Positions 1-9,025 of a stretch of DNA of 43,575 nt are shown here, piece by piece; within the stretch, counting starts at the first letter, position 1; each line of letters begins with the position of its first letter. Where the stretch lies: contig VFYY01000011.1 of the NCBI GenBank assembly GCA_016871375.1, forward strand, positions 1 through 43,575, written 5' to 3'. The position numbers and the translations under genes are program-made. This DNA comes from Acidimicrobiia bacterium. GTDB taxonomy: Bacteria; Acidobacteriota; Vicinamibacteria; Vicinamibacterales; UBA2999. The notes under the pieces are model-generated. The model saw only the letters and a list, made by a program, of their open reading frames with translations, did no database searches and was not told the DNA's origin.

Positions 1-2871
1 CTCGCGTCGGCGCTGACGCGCGCCGCCGCGATGCGCTCGCCCGGCGCCCTCGGCGTGCTGCGCCGCGTCACGCGACGGCTCGAGCGCGCGCTCCCGCCGG
101 GCGAGGGGTTCGAGCGCCTCCTGAAGGCCGAAGCGCCCGACCTGCTGCTGCTCACACCGCTGCTGTACTTCGGATCGCCGCAGGCGGACTACGTCCGCGC
201 GGCCCGGCGGCTCGGCATTCGCACGGCACTGGGCGTCGGCAGCTGGGATCATCTGACGACGAAGGGACTGATTCACGAGGTTCCCGACCGGCTGCTCGTC
301 TGGAACGAGGCGCAGCGGGTCGAGGCGGCGGAGCTGCACGGGATCCCTGCCGAGCGTGTCACGGTGACCGGAGCGCAGTCCTACGATCACTGGTTCGTGC
401 AGCGGCCGAGCACGTCGCGCGAGGCGTTCTGCGCCGCGGTCGCACTGCCGGCCGATCGGCCGATCCTGCTGTACCTGTGCTCGTCGCCGTTCATTACCCC
501 GCACGAAGTGCCGTTCGTGCGCCGCTGGATCCAGGCGGTGCGCGCCGCGTCCGACCCCGAGGTGTCGCGCGCCGCGATTCTGATTCGCCCGCATCCCCAG
601 AATGCGCTGCAGTGGACCGCCTTCGACGAACAGGAATACGAGGCGGTCGCGGTCTGGCCGCGCCAGGGTGCGAACCCGGTCGACCGCGATGCCCGCGCCG
701 AGTACTTCGATTCGATGTTTCACAGCGCGGCCGTCGTCGGCGTCAACACGAGCGCGTTGATCGAATCGGGCATCGTCGGCCGCCGGGTGTACACGATCCT
801 GACCGACGACTTCGCCGGGCAGCAGGAAGGCACGCTGCACTTTCAGCACCTCAAGAACGTCAATGGCGGCCTGCTGCATGTTGCCGGCACGCTCGCCGAG
901 CATGTCGCCCAGCTCTCCGGCGCCATCCGGAACGCGGGCGCGGACGATCGGAGCGGCGCGTTCGTCCAGGCCTTCGTCCGGCCGTACGGCCTCGATGTGG
1001 CCGCCGCCCCGTGCTTCGTCGAAGCGCTCGAACAGCAGGTTCGCGAGCCGGCGCCGATGCCGGTCCGGGCGCGCGCCGCGGATGTGCTGCTTCGGAGCAC
1101 CCTCTGGCCGTTCGCCGCGATGGCACGCGCCGCGGCCAGGGCGAAGAAGGGCAGGCGCAAGGACGATGGGGCGCCGCGGCCGTTGCGGGTGATGTTCGCG
1201 TTCCTCTCGCCCGAGTTCCTCCGGTTCTACGACTCGACGATGAAGGAGCTGGCGGACCGCGGGCACGAGGTCAGCGTCGGGGTGACGCGGCTCCGGGAGC
1301 GGAAGGAGGCGCGGCTCGAAGGGCTCGCCGACGAGCGCGTGCGGCTGGTCGGCCTGATCCCGAAGCGGACCGATGTGTGGACACCCACGGCGAGGGCCGT
1401 GCGGGGCACGTTCGACTTCGTGCGCTACTTCCATCCGCGGCTCGCCGAGGCCTCGAGCCTGCGCGCCCGCATGAAGCGGAAAGTGCTGCCGTCGTGGTTG
1501 TCGGCGCTCGATCGCATCGAGTCGCTCGACGATCGGGCCCTGACACGTCTGTTCGGCGTCCTGGCGGCGCTCGAGTCCGCCATTCCGATCAGCCGTCGCC
1601 TGCGCCGTTTCCTCGACACGCATCGGCCCGATCTCGTCGTCGTCTCGCCGCTCGTCGATGCGGCGTCCGACCAGGTGGATCTGGTGCGCGCGGCACAGGC
1701 GAAGGGAATCCCCGTCGCGGCGGCGATCGCGAGCTGGGACAACCTGACGAACAAGGGCCACCTGCGGGTGCAGCCCGACCTGGTCACGGTCTGGAACGAA
1801 CAGCAGAAACGCGAGGCGCTCGAGTATCACGCCGTCGAGCCGGAGCGGGTCGCCGTCACCGGCGCACAGCTGTTCGACCGCTGGTTCGAGCGCCGGCCGG
1901 GCCAGTCGCGCGAGGAGTTCTGCGCGATGGTCGGATTGCCGGCGGAGCGGCCGATCATCCTCTACACGGGATCCTCGGTGTTCATTGCCCGTTCAGAGCT
2001 GGAGGAGCCGTTCGCCCGCAGGTGGATTGCGGCACTGCGGGCGAGCGACGATCCGGCGCTCCGCGACGCCTCAATCCTGATCCGGCCGCATCCGTACAAC
2101 ACGGCGGCCTGGGAAACGGCGGACTATCGCGAGTTCGGCGCGGTCGCGGTGTATCCCCGGCAGCGGTACACGCCGTCCGCCGAATCGGCGCGGTCGAGCT
2201 TCTTCGATTCGCTCTATTACTCCGCGGCGGTGGTCGGCGTGAACACCAGCGCGATGATCGAGGCCACGATTCTCGGGCGTCCGGTCTTCGCGATGCTGAC
2301 GCCCGACTTCGCGGGCACGCAGGAGGGGACCGTTCATTTTCACTATCTGCTGCCCGAGAACGGTGGATTCCTGTACGTGGCGCGGTCGGTGGAGGAGCAC
2401 ACGGCGCAGCTGTCGGACGTGCTGCGGCACCCGGACGTGGCGCGCGCGCAGAGCGAGCGGTTCGTCGCGGCGTTCCTCCGTCCGCACGGCGCGGCGCGGC
2501 CGTGCACACCCATCCTGGCCGACGCGCTCGAGCGTGCGGCGCTGGCCGGACGCGCCGAGGCGCGGGAGACGGCTGGTGTGCGCCTGCGGCGCGTGGCCGT
2601 GTGGCCCTTCGCCGTTGCGCTGAAGATTGCGTCGCTCGGTGACCAGGCCGGAAGTGCGCTCGGCCGAGGGGCGTTCGAGGCCTATCGCGGCGTGAGTCGA
2701 GGGCGCCGCATCCTGCTGAAGGCCGTGACGCCGAGCCGGGCCGGCATCAGGGCACGGTTGCAGGACGTGCGCGCGCGGGTGGCGAGGCTGCCGAAGCAGG
2801 CCCTGCGCGCGGCGCGGCACGTGCGCTATCACGCGGCGGTCTGGATTCGCGGCGAGGCCCACGAGCGCTGA
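1..2871 (+). CDS. Double-module GT-B-like glycosyltransferase (5'-partial)
   Basis: The reading frame is open to the left edge, so the gene begins outside the window; the ATG at 31 is internal. The protein holds two copies of one module. The first lacks about its first 125 residues compared with the paralogues downstream. It shows SWDHLTTKG, VWNEAQ, VTGAQSYDHWF, IRPHP and VGVNTSALIE. The second begins near nt 1177 with a fresh Rossmann-like start (RVMFAFLSPEF) and repeats the set as SWDNLTNKG, VWNEQQ, VTGAQLFDRWF, IRPHP and VGVNTSAMIE. The RPHP and NTSxxIEAxxxGRPV blocks resemble the donor-binding half of GT-B enzymes and of CDP-glycerol glycerophosphotransferase-like proteins. Donor and acceptor are unknown. 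The C-terminus is basic and probably helical. It overlaps the next gene by one base (TGATG). Family assignment is by motif only; the tandem duplication is plain in the sequence. Confidence 0.8.
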   Translation, partial: LASALTRAAAMRSPGALGVLRRVTRRLERALPPGEGFERLLKAEAPDLLLLTPLLYFGSPQADYVRAARRLGIRTALGVGSWDHLTTKGLIHEVPDRLLVWNEAQRVEAAELHGIPAERVTVTGAQSYDHWFVQRPSTSREAFCAAVALPADRPILLYLCSSPFITPHEVPFVRRWIQAVRAASDPEVSRAAILIRPHPQNALQWTAFDEQEYEAVAVWPRQGANPVDRDARAEYFDSMFHSAAVVGVNTSALIESGIVGRRVYTILTDDFAGQQEGTLHFQHLKNVNGGLLHVAGTLAEHVAQLSGAIRNAGADDRSGAFVQAFVRPYGLDVAAAPCFVEALEQQVREPAPMPVRARAADVLLRSTLWPFAAMARAAARAKKGRRKDDGAPRPLRVMFAFLSPEFLRFYDSTMKELADRGHEVSVGVTRLRERKEARLEGLADERVRLVGLIPKRTDVWTPTARAVRGTFDFVRYFHPRLAEASSLRARMKRKVLPSWLSALDRIESLDDRALTRLFGVLAALESAIPISRRLRRFLDTHRPDLVVVSPLVDAASDQVDLVRAAQAKGIPVAAAIASWDNLTNKGHLRVQPDLVTVWNEQQKREALEYHAVEPERVAVTGAQLFDRWFERRPGQSREEFCAMVGLPAERPIILYTGSSVFIARSELEEPFARRWIAALRASDDPALRDASILIRPHPYNTAAWETADYREFGAVAVYPRQRYTPSAESARSSFFDSLYYSAAVVGVNTSAMIEATILGRPVFAMLTPDFAGTQEGTVHFHYLLPENGGFLYVARSVEEHTAQLSDVLRHPDVARAQSERFVAAFLRPHGAARPCTPILADALERAALAGRAEARETAGVRLRRVAVWPFAVALKIASLGDQAGSALGRGAFEAYRGVSRGRRILLKAVTPSRAGIRARLQDVRARVARLPKQALRAARHVRYHAAVWIRGEAHER

Positions 2872-4670
2872 TGCGGATCCTGTTTTCCACGCGCAACTTC
2901 TGGTACACGAGGCTGTTCGAGCCCGTCATCCGCGAGCTCGCCGAGCGCGGCCACCAGGTGCACGTGCTCGCCGAGCGCGGCGAGCGCAACCTGCTCTCGC
3001 GCGACTGGAACGCCGCCATGGCACGGCTGGCGGGCAGCCACCCCAACATCTCGTTCGACTGGGCGCCGCTGCGCATCGAGAACGACTGGATCGACTTGCG
3101 CCAGATGATCCGGCTGGGCATCGACCACCTGCGGTTCCTCGAGCCGGCGTACGCGGCCGCTCCGAAGCTGGCGGAACGGGCGCGGGTTCGCACGCCGGTG
3201 TGGGTCGTGCGGCTGGCTGACGCGCCCGTGCTGCGCACGCGCGCCGGACGCCGGCTCATCAAGTTCCTGCTCCGCCTGGCCGAGCGTGCCGTCCCCATCG
3301 ACCCGGACCTGGCGGACTACATCGAGGCGCATCGCGCCGATGTGATCCTCGTGACGCCGCTGGTCGTCCTCGGATCCGAGCAGCAGGATGTCGTCCGGAT
3401 CGCTCGCCGCATCGGTACCCCGACCGCGCTGTGCGTGGGCAGCTGGGACCATCTGTCCAGCAAGGCGCTCGTGCGCGATCAGCCGGATCGGATGTTCGTG
3501 TGGAACGAGACGCAGCGGCAGGAGGCCGTGGCGCTGCACCGCGTCCCGGCGGAGCGCGTGATCGTCACCGGCGCCCAGTGCTTCGACATCTGGTTCGGCC
3601 GGACCCCGACGCTCGATCGCGAGGCGTTCTGCCGCAAGGTGGGTCTCGACCCCTCGCGGCCGTTCCTGTTGTGGGTCTGCTCGGCGCTCTTCGAGGGAAG
3701 CCCGAGCGAAGCCGAGTTCGTGGCGCGGTGGATCGGAGAGCTGCGGGCGAGGGGGAACCCGATGCTGCGCGAGGCGGGGATCCTGGTACGGCCTCACCCC
3801 AAGCGCAAGTCCGAGTGGGACACCGTCGATCTCGGCGGCTTCGCGAACGTGGCGCTGTGGCCGCCGCGCGGCGCGGCGCCGATGGATCCGCCGACGCAGT
3901 CCGATTACTTCGATTCGATGTACCACGGCGCGGTGACTGTCGGCCTCAACACCAGCGCGCTCATCGAGGCGGGCATTGTCGGGCGCGCCGTGCACACGAT
4001 TCTGCTGCCCGAGTTCTACGAGAATCAGGAAGGCACGCTGCACTTCCACTACCTGCTGCAGCAGGGACTGCTGCGATCGGCGCGCGACATGGCGTCGCAT
4101 GTCGCGCAGCTCGATGCGTCGCTGGCCGGGGCCGACCCCGGCGTGCATCACAACCGCGCCTTCGTCGAGGGCTTCGTTCGTCCGCGCGGCCTCGACGTCG
4201 CCGCCACCCCCGTGTTTGCGGACTTCGTCGAGTCGATGGCGTCGCTGCCGATCCACCCCCGGCCCGATCCCGCCTGGGTGCCGGCCGTGCGCTGGGCACT
4301 GACGCCGCTGGCGCGCACCACGAGCGGCACCTTCGCCGAGCAGATCAGCCGCGAGCGGCGGCGGCGTGAAAAGCGCCGCCGGACGGACGAACGGCGGGCG
4401 GCGCTCGAGGACGCGCGCGCGGCGCAGAAGGCCCGCGTGGCCGACGAGCGGCGGCTGCGGCGCGAGGCCGAAGTGCGTGAGCGGCAGGAGCGCATCGCGC
4501 GCGAGCGGCAGGAGGCGCTGCTCGCCAAACAGCGGAAGCGCGAGGCGAAGCTGCAGCAGAAAGAGGAGCGGATGGCGCAGTGGCAGCGCGAGAAGCGGCG
4601 CCGCGCGTTCAACGCGCGGCTGGCCGGCTTCTACCGGCGCCTGCTGCGGCCCTTCTCGGCACATCAGTGA
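2871..4670 (+). CDS. GT-B-like glycosyltransferase with charged helical tail
   Basis: 599 residues. The N-terminus (RILFSTRNFWYTRLFEPVI, then ELAERGHQVHVLAERG) is the first beta-alpha unit typical of GT-B glycosyltransferases. Family hallmarks follow: SWDHLSSK at about 191, VWNETQ, VTGAQCFDIWF, RPHP near 307, YFDSMYHGA near 346 and NTSALIEAGIVGR near 360. From about residue 483 the protein changes to a roughly 115-residue tail dominated by Arg, Lys, Glu, Gln and Ala with almost no hydrophobic core. It probably forms a long helix or coiled coil and may serve membrane or partner binding. The ATG overlaps the preceding TGA by one base, so translation is probably coupled. A sugar transferase is inferred from fold-like motifs; the sugar cannot be read from sequence. 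Confidence 0.82.
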   Translation: MRILFSTRNFWYTRLFEPVIRELAERGHQVHVLAERGERNLLSRDWNAAMARLAGSHPNISFDWAPLRIENDWIDLRQMIRLGIDHLRFLEPAYAAAPKLAERARVRTPVWVVRLADAPVLRTRAGRRLIKFLLRLAERAVPIDPDLADYIEAHRADVILVTPLVVLGSEQQDVVRIARRIGTPTALCVGSWDHLSSKALVRDQPDRMFVWNETQRQEAVALHRVPAERVIVTGAQCFDIWFGRTPTLDREAFCRKVGLDPSRPFLLWVCSALFEGSPSEAEFVARWIGELRARGNPMLREAGILVRPHPKRKSEWDTVDLGGFANVALWPPRGAAPMDPPTQSDYFDSMYHGAVTVGLNTSALIEAGIVGRAVHTILLPEFYENQEGTLHFHYLLQQGLLRSARDMASHVAQLDASLAGADPGVHHNRAFVEGFVRPRGLDVAATPVFADFVESMASLPIHPRPDPAWVPAVRWALTPLARTTSGTFAEQISRERRRREKRRRTDERRAALEDARAAQKARVADERRLRREAEVRERQERIARERQEALLAKQRKREAKLQQKEERMAQWQREKRRRAFNARLAGFYRRLLRPFSAHQ

Positions 4671-6334
4671 ACGTTCTCTTCCTCGGGCGCCACTACACCT
4701 ACTTCCGCAACTTCGACTCCGTGATCCGCGAGCTCGCCTCGCGGGGGCACAGGATCCACCTCGTCGTCGAGCGCGGCGACCCGGAAGGGCTCGGCGGGAT
4801 CAAGCTGGTCGAGGCGATCGCCGCGGATCACCCCGCCGTCACCCATGGCGAGGCGCCGGGACGTACCGATGATCGCTGGGCGTGGACGGCGGGGCGGCTG
4901 CGCCTCGGCATCGACTACCTGCGCTACCAGCAGTCGCTGTTCGACCGCTCGCCCAAGCTGCGGGAGCGGTCACGCGAGCGGACGCCCGCGGTGTTTGTCG
5001 CCGCCGCCGCACCGCTGCGCGCGCTCGGCGGGTGGGCGCTCGACGCGTGCGCACGTCTGGTGCGCCGCCTCGAGGCCGCCATTCCGGAGGATCCGGCGGT
5101 TGGCGCGTTCCTCGACGCGCAGCACCCGGACCTGGTGCTGGTGACGCCGCTGCTCAGCCTCGGCTCGTCGCAAATCGACTACCTGCGTGCGGCCCGGGCG
5201 CGTCGCATCCCCACGGCCCTCTGCGTATGGAGCTGGGACCACTTGTCGAGCAAGGCGCTGATCCGCGAGCGGCCGGACCGCGTCTTCGTCTGGAACCAGA
5301 CGCAGAAGCGCGAGGCCGTCGAGCTGCACGCCATGCCCGCCGACCGCGTCGTCGTCACCGGCGCGCAGTGTTTCGACCAATGGTTCGACCGCGCGCCATC
5401 GCGCACGCGCGAGGAGTTCTGCAGGCAGGTCGGACTGCCCGCAGACCGGCCGTTCGTCCTGTACGTGTGCTCGGCGCTGCTCTACGGCAGTCCGCCTGAG
5501 GCGCCGTTCGCCGTGGAATGGATTCGCCGTGTGCGGGCCAGTTCATCCTCGCGCCTGCGCGACGCCGGCATTCTCGTCCGGCCGCATCCGTCCCGGACGG
5601 CGGAGTGGCAGGGCGTCGAGACGCGCGACCTGCAGGCCGTCGTCTGGGGGGGCAATCCGGTCGACACGCAATCGAAGGCGGACTACTACGACTCGCTGTA
5701 TCACGCCGCCGCCGTGGCCGGCATCAACACGAGCGCCTTCATCGAGGCGGCGATCGTCGGCCGCCCGGTTCACGCCCTGGTCCTGCCGGAGACCGAGGAG
5801 AACCAGACGGGCACGGTTCACTTCGAGTACCTGTTACGAGTTGGCGGCGGGTTCGTCGAGGTCGCACACAGCTTCGACGAGCACCTGGCGCAGCTCGACC
5901 GCGCCCTCGCTGCACCTCGCCACGAGGTGAAGCCCTTCGTCCGCGAGTTCGTCCGCCCGCACGGCCTGGACCGGCCGGCCACTCCGCTGTTTGCCGGTGA
6001 GGTCGAAGCGCTCGCCGGACGCGCGTCCGCGCCGCTGCGTCAGGATCGGCTGGCTCCGCTCTGGGCCTGGCTGCTCGAACGGATCGCGCGGCTGCAGGGC
6101 AGTGAACGGGCCGAGCGCTGGGTGTTGTCGCCGCGCGAGTACGAGAGCGCGCAGGGCCTGCGGCACATGCGGGAGGTCAAGGCAATCAGGCGAGCCCAGG
6201 CGCGCGCCGCCAAGGACGCCACGCGACTCGCCGATCTCGAGGCACGCGAGGCGCGGCTCGCCGAACGGCAGCGGCAGCGCGACGAGTGGCGCCGCGCGAA
6301 GCGCGAGGCAGAGGCACGAGGCTCATCGCGATGA
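4667..6334 (+). CDS. GT-B-like glycosyltransferase with charged helical tail
   Basis: 555 residues from a GTG at 4667 that overlaps the previous TGA by 4 bases. This start puts NVLFLGRHYTYFRNFDSVI at the N-terminus exactly as in the paralogues; the longer frame from 4580 only reads through the neighbour's tail. Hallmarks are WSWDHLSSKAL, VWNQTQKREAVELH, VTGAQCFDQWF, VRPHPSR, YYDSLYHAA and INTSAFIEAAIVGRPV. From about residue 498 there is a shorter Arg/Glu/Ala-rich helical tail. It sits mid-way in the tandem array and presumably acts in the same polymer pathway on the cytoplasmic side, since there is no signal peptide or membrane segment. Donor and acceptor are unknown. Confidence 0.82.
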   Translation: MNVLFLGRHYTYFRNFDSVIRELASRGHRIHLVVERGDPEGLGGIKLVEAIAADHPAVTHGEAPGRTDDRWAWTAGRLRLGIDYLRYQQSLFDRSPKLRERSRERTPAVFVAAAAPLRALGGWALDACARLVRRLEAAIPEDPAVGAFLDAQHPDLVLVTPLLSLGSSQIDYLRAARARRIPTALCVWSWDHLSSKALIRERPDRVFVWNQTQKREAVELHAMPADRVVVTGAQCFDQWFDRAPSRTREEFCRQVGLPADRPFVLYVCSALLYGSPPEAPFAVEWIRRVRASSSSRLRDAGILVRPHPSRTAEWQGVETRDLQAVVWGGNPVDTQSKADYYDSLYHAAAVAGINTSAFIEAAIVGRPVHALVLPETEENQTGTVHFEYLLRVGGGFVEVAHSFDEHLAQLDRALAAPRHEVKPFVREFVRPHGLDRPATPLFAGEVEALAGRASAPLRQDRLAPLWAWLLERIARLQGSERAERWVLSPREYESAQGLRHMREVKAIRRAQARAAKDATRLADLEAREARLAERQRQRDEWRRAKREAEARGSSR

Positions 6335-8079
6335 AGCTGCTGTTCATCGCGCGGCATGCCGGCTATTTCCGCAACTACGACTCCGTGCTGCGCGAACTGG
6401 CACGGCGCGGCCACCACGTCCACCTCGCCGTCGAAAAGCAGGATTCGCTCGGTGCCCTCGAGGTCGTCGAGGCGCTGGCCCGCGACTGCCCCGGGATCAG
6501 CTCCGCGATGGTCCCCGAGGAGCGCATCGACATCTGGAGCACCGTCTCGAGGTTCCTGCGTCTCGGCCTCGACTACGTGCGCTACCTGGATCCGTTTTTC
6601 GACACGGCGCCGCTGCGCCGGCTGCGCGCGTACAACCGGACGCCGCGCTGGCTCACGCTGCTGGCCGATCCACCGCTGCTGCGTGGCCCGCGGTGGCGGC
6701 GCGTCGTCGGCCGGTTGCTGCACGGGATTGACACGTCCGTCGCGCCTCCGCCGGCCATGATCGAGTTCCTCCAACGGGAGCAGCCCGACGCCGTCCTGAT
6801 CACGCCGTTCGTGGATCTCGGTTCGCTGCAGGTCGATTACCTCCGCGCCGCGCGCATGCTCGGCATTCCGTGCGGGCTGCCGATCTGGAGCTGGGACCAT
6901 CTGACGACCAAGGCGCTGATCCGCGATCGGCCCGATCGCGTGTTCGTCTGGAACGACATCCAGCGGCGCGAGGCCGTGGACATCCACGGCATTCCCGCCG
7001 ATCGCGTGGTCGTGACCGGGGCGCAGTGCTTCGACCACTGGTTTGCGCGCCGGCCGTCGCGCAGCCGGGAGGCCTTCTGCGCCAGCCTCCGGCTGCCGGC
7101 GGACCGGCCCCTGCTGCTGTATGTCTGCTCGGCCGTCATCGAGGGCAGCGCGCCCGAGCACGAGTTCGTGCCGGAGTGGCTGGAGTGGGTGCGTTCGAGC
7201 CCGGATCCGCGCGTCGCCGGCGCCGCGGTGCTCATTCGGCCGTACCCGACGAAATTGACGGTGTGGCACGACGTCGATCTCAGCGCGTACGGGCCGGTGG
7301 CGGTCTGGGGCGGCAACCCATTCGACGAACAGGCGCGCAGCGACTATTTTGACTCGCTCTTCCACAGCGCGGCCGTCGTCGGGCTCAATACCAGCGCGTT
7401 CCTCGAGGCGGGCATCGTCGGCCGCGACGTGCTCGCCATCCTGGTGCCGCGCTACCACGACAGCCAGGAAGGATCGCCGCACTTCAACTACCTGATGAAG
7501 ATCGGCGGCGGCCTGCTGCAGGTCGCGAGGGACCGCGAGGGTCATCTGGGACAGATTGGTGCGGCGGTTCGACGTCCGTTGGCCGGGCCGCATCCGTACC
7601 GCGCGTTCGTCGAGACATTCATCCGGCCCGGCGGGTTCGACACCGACGCGACCACCGCGCTGGCTCAGGGGATCGAAGATCTCGCTGCATGCACCGTCAC
7701 CGTCGACGCCGCGAGCCCGGCGGCGGTTCGGCGGCGCGCCGCGCTGGAACGGATCGTATGGATGTCGTCGCGACTGTTCTCGCCCGCGGCGAGCGAGTGG
7801 TCCCGCAAGGTCGGCGGGATGGAGCGGAAACGGCGCTTCAAGGAAGGGAAGGAGCGCGCCACCGAAGCGCGCCGGGCCGAGCGTCTTCGCGCCCACCAGG
7901 CGCGCCGTGCCGAGAAGGAGCAGGCGCGTGAACGCCGCACGCGCGAAAAACAGCAGCTACGCGAGGCTCGCCTGCATGAACAGGAGCGGCGTCAGCGCGC
8001 GGAACGGCAACGGGCCGCGCGCAGGCGCCGCACCGAGTTGAAACAGTTGATCAAGAAGAAGCTGGGGCTGGCGTCCTGA
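6331..8079 (+). CDS. GT-B-like glycosyltransferase with charged helical tail
   Basis: 582 residues; the ATG at 6331 overlaps the preceding TGA (ATGA). It begins KLLFIARHAGYFRNYDSVL and carries WSWDHLTTKAL, VWNDIQRREAVDIHG, VTGAQCFDHWF, YFDSLFHSA and LNTSAFLEAGIVGR. The usual RPHP is RPYP here, a change at a normally fixed histidine that may matter for activity. From about residue 490 there is a tail of some 90 residues, almost wholly Arg/Glu/Ala/Gln and ending in a lysine-rich KKKLGLAS. It is the last gene of the first plus-strand array, and its 3' end overlaps the convergent methyltransferase by 29 bases. Confidence 0.82.
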   Translation: MKLLFIARHAGYFRNYDSVLRELARRGHHVHLAVEKQDSLGALEVVEALARDCPGISSAMVPEERIDIWSTVSRFLRLGLDYVRYLDPFFDTAPLRRLRAYNRTPRWLTLLADPPLLRGPRWRRVVGRLLHGIDTSVAPPPAMIEFLQREQPDAVLITPFVDLGSLQVDYLRAARMLGIPCGLPIWSWDHLTTKALIRDRPDRVFVWNDIQRREAVDIHGIPADRVVVTGAQCFDHWFARRPSRSREAFCASLRLPADRPLLLYVCSAVIEGSAPEHEFVPEWLEWVRSSPDPRVAGAAVLIRPYPTKLTVWHDVDLSAYGPVAVWGGNPFDEQARSDYFDSLFHSAAVVGLNTSAFLEAGIVGRDVLAILVPRYHDSQEGSPHFNYLMKIGGGLLQVARDREGHLGQIGAAVRRPLAGPHPYRAFVETFIRPGGFDTDATTALAQGIEDLAACTVTVDAASPAAVRRRAALERIVWMSSRLFSPAASEWSRKVGGMERKRRFKEGKERATEARRAERLRAHQARRAEKEQARERRTREKQQLREARLHEQERRQRAERQRAARRRRTELKQLIKKKLGLAS

Positions 8080-9025
8080 CCGTCGCGACGACTTCGATCG
8101 TACCGCTCCGGCCGGCGAGCGCCGCTGCCGCCGACAACGCCACGGCGACGACCGCCGCGGCCGGCGCGATCGCATAGCTGAGCACGGAGCAGATGGTGGA
8201 CCGCCACCGTGAGCCACGCGCTGGCTGCGGCATCCGCTGCCGCCAGCGCCTGTACAGGTAATTGCGCTCGGGGACGACGCGGTTCAGCAGCGTCTGCCAC
8301 GCGCCGAACACGTTGTAGATCCACGAAAAGAAGTCAATCCGATCCACCGTGAAGCCGTGGTCGTCGAGCAAGTGGCTCAGCGTCTCGGGCGTGAAGTGAT
8401 AGAGGTGCCGCGGCAGGTCGAGATGAAACCAGCGGGTGCCGCCGATGGCGGCTTCCCAGCTGGCGAAGTTCGGCACCGCGATGAACAGCGCGCCGCCCGG
8501 GCGCAGCAGCGTTGTCAGCTTCTCGATATCCGCCGCCGGTGACGGCAGGTGCTCGATCACGTGCCACAACGTGATGACGTCGAACGGGGCACCGGAAACG
8601 GCATCGAGGGTGTCCACGATTCGCTCTTGAAGCGACGCAGGCGCCCGGCGTCGTGCCTCGGCATTGGGTTCCACTCCGGCAACATCCCAGCCGGCCTCGT
8701 GCATCACGTTGAGGAAGTCTCCGGTTCCGCATCCGACGTCGAGCAGCCGGCGGCCGCGAGCGAGCCGTTCGATGCGGCGCTTGCGGGCGGTCAGGAAGAG
8801 CCGGGCACCCCACGTCGCGATGAGGCTCGCTCCAGTCGCGGCCGTGGCCGGCGAATACTGATCCCGGTAGGCGGCGGCGAGCTGTGCTGCGGATGGCGGA
8901 GGGTCGAGACGTACGAGGCCGCACCCCTGACAACGCACGAGCAGGAACTCGGGTCCGTCGCTGGCTTCCGGGCTGGTGGCCCCGAACAGCGGCAGGACGG
9001 GGCTCTTACCGCAGATCGGGCACAC
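8051..9025 (-). CDS. Zinc-ribbon class I SAM methyltransferase
   Basis: 324 residues from a GTG that overlaps the end of the upstream glycosyltransferase by 20 bases. The N-terminus has two CxxC pairs (Cys2/Cys5 and Cys32/Cys35), the zinc-binding element seen in many sugar or polysaccharide methyltransferases. Motif I is LLDVGCGTGDF at 94-104, followed by VEPNAEA as the likely ribose-binding acidic turn and by LWHVIEHLP. A hydrophobic stretch near residues 285-310 suggests a C-terminal membrane anchor. It is probably a methyltransferase acting on a lipid-linked or membrane-delivered sugar; the methyl acceptor is unknown. It is the third gene of a minus-strand operon with a radical SAM protein and a family 2 glycosyltransferase, and converges on the glycosyltransferase array. 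Confidence 0.85.
   Translation of the reverse strand: MCPICGKSPVLPLFGATSPEASDGPEFLLVRCQGCGLVRLDPPPSAAQLAAAYRDQYSPATAATGASLIATWGARLFLTARKRRIERLARGRRLLDVGCGTGDFLNVMHEAGWDVAGVEPNAEARRRAPASLQERIVDTLDAVSGAPFDVITLWHVIEHLPSPAADIEKLTTLLRPGGALFIAVPNFASWEAAIGGTRWFHLDLPRHLYHFTPETLSHLLDDHGFTVDRIDFFSWIYNVFGAWQTLLNRVVPERNYLYRRWRQRMPQPARGSRWRSTICSVLSYAIAPAAAVVAVALSAAAALAGRSGTIEVVATVRTPAPASS

Noticed and set aside
477-2642. 721-codon plus-strand frame overlapping the first gene
   Set aside because: It is a frame-shifted shadow, very Arg/Pro/Gly-rich, while the overlapping frame encodes the conserved double module.
2829-8000. Long minus-strand frames (2829-4664 and 6040-7896)
   Set aside because: They mirror the conserved plus-strand transferase genes and show no recognisable domains; the plus-strand frames carry the repeated conserved motifs.
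8051-8079. Overlapping 3' ends of convergent genes as a frameshift or error
   Set aside because: Both frames end in sensible, family-like C-termini. The same arrangement occurs at 12843-12865, so compact packing explains it.
8248-8259. Second copy of GCCTGTACAGGT as a regulatory site
   Set aside because: It lies inside the methyltransferase coding sequence and is explained by ordinary codons for Leu-Tyr-Arg; treated as coincidence unless conserved.
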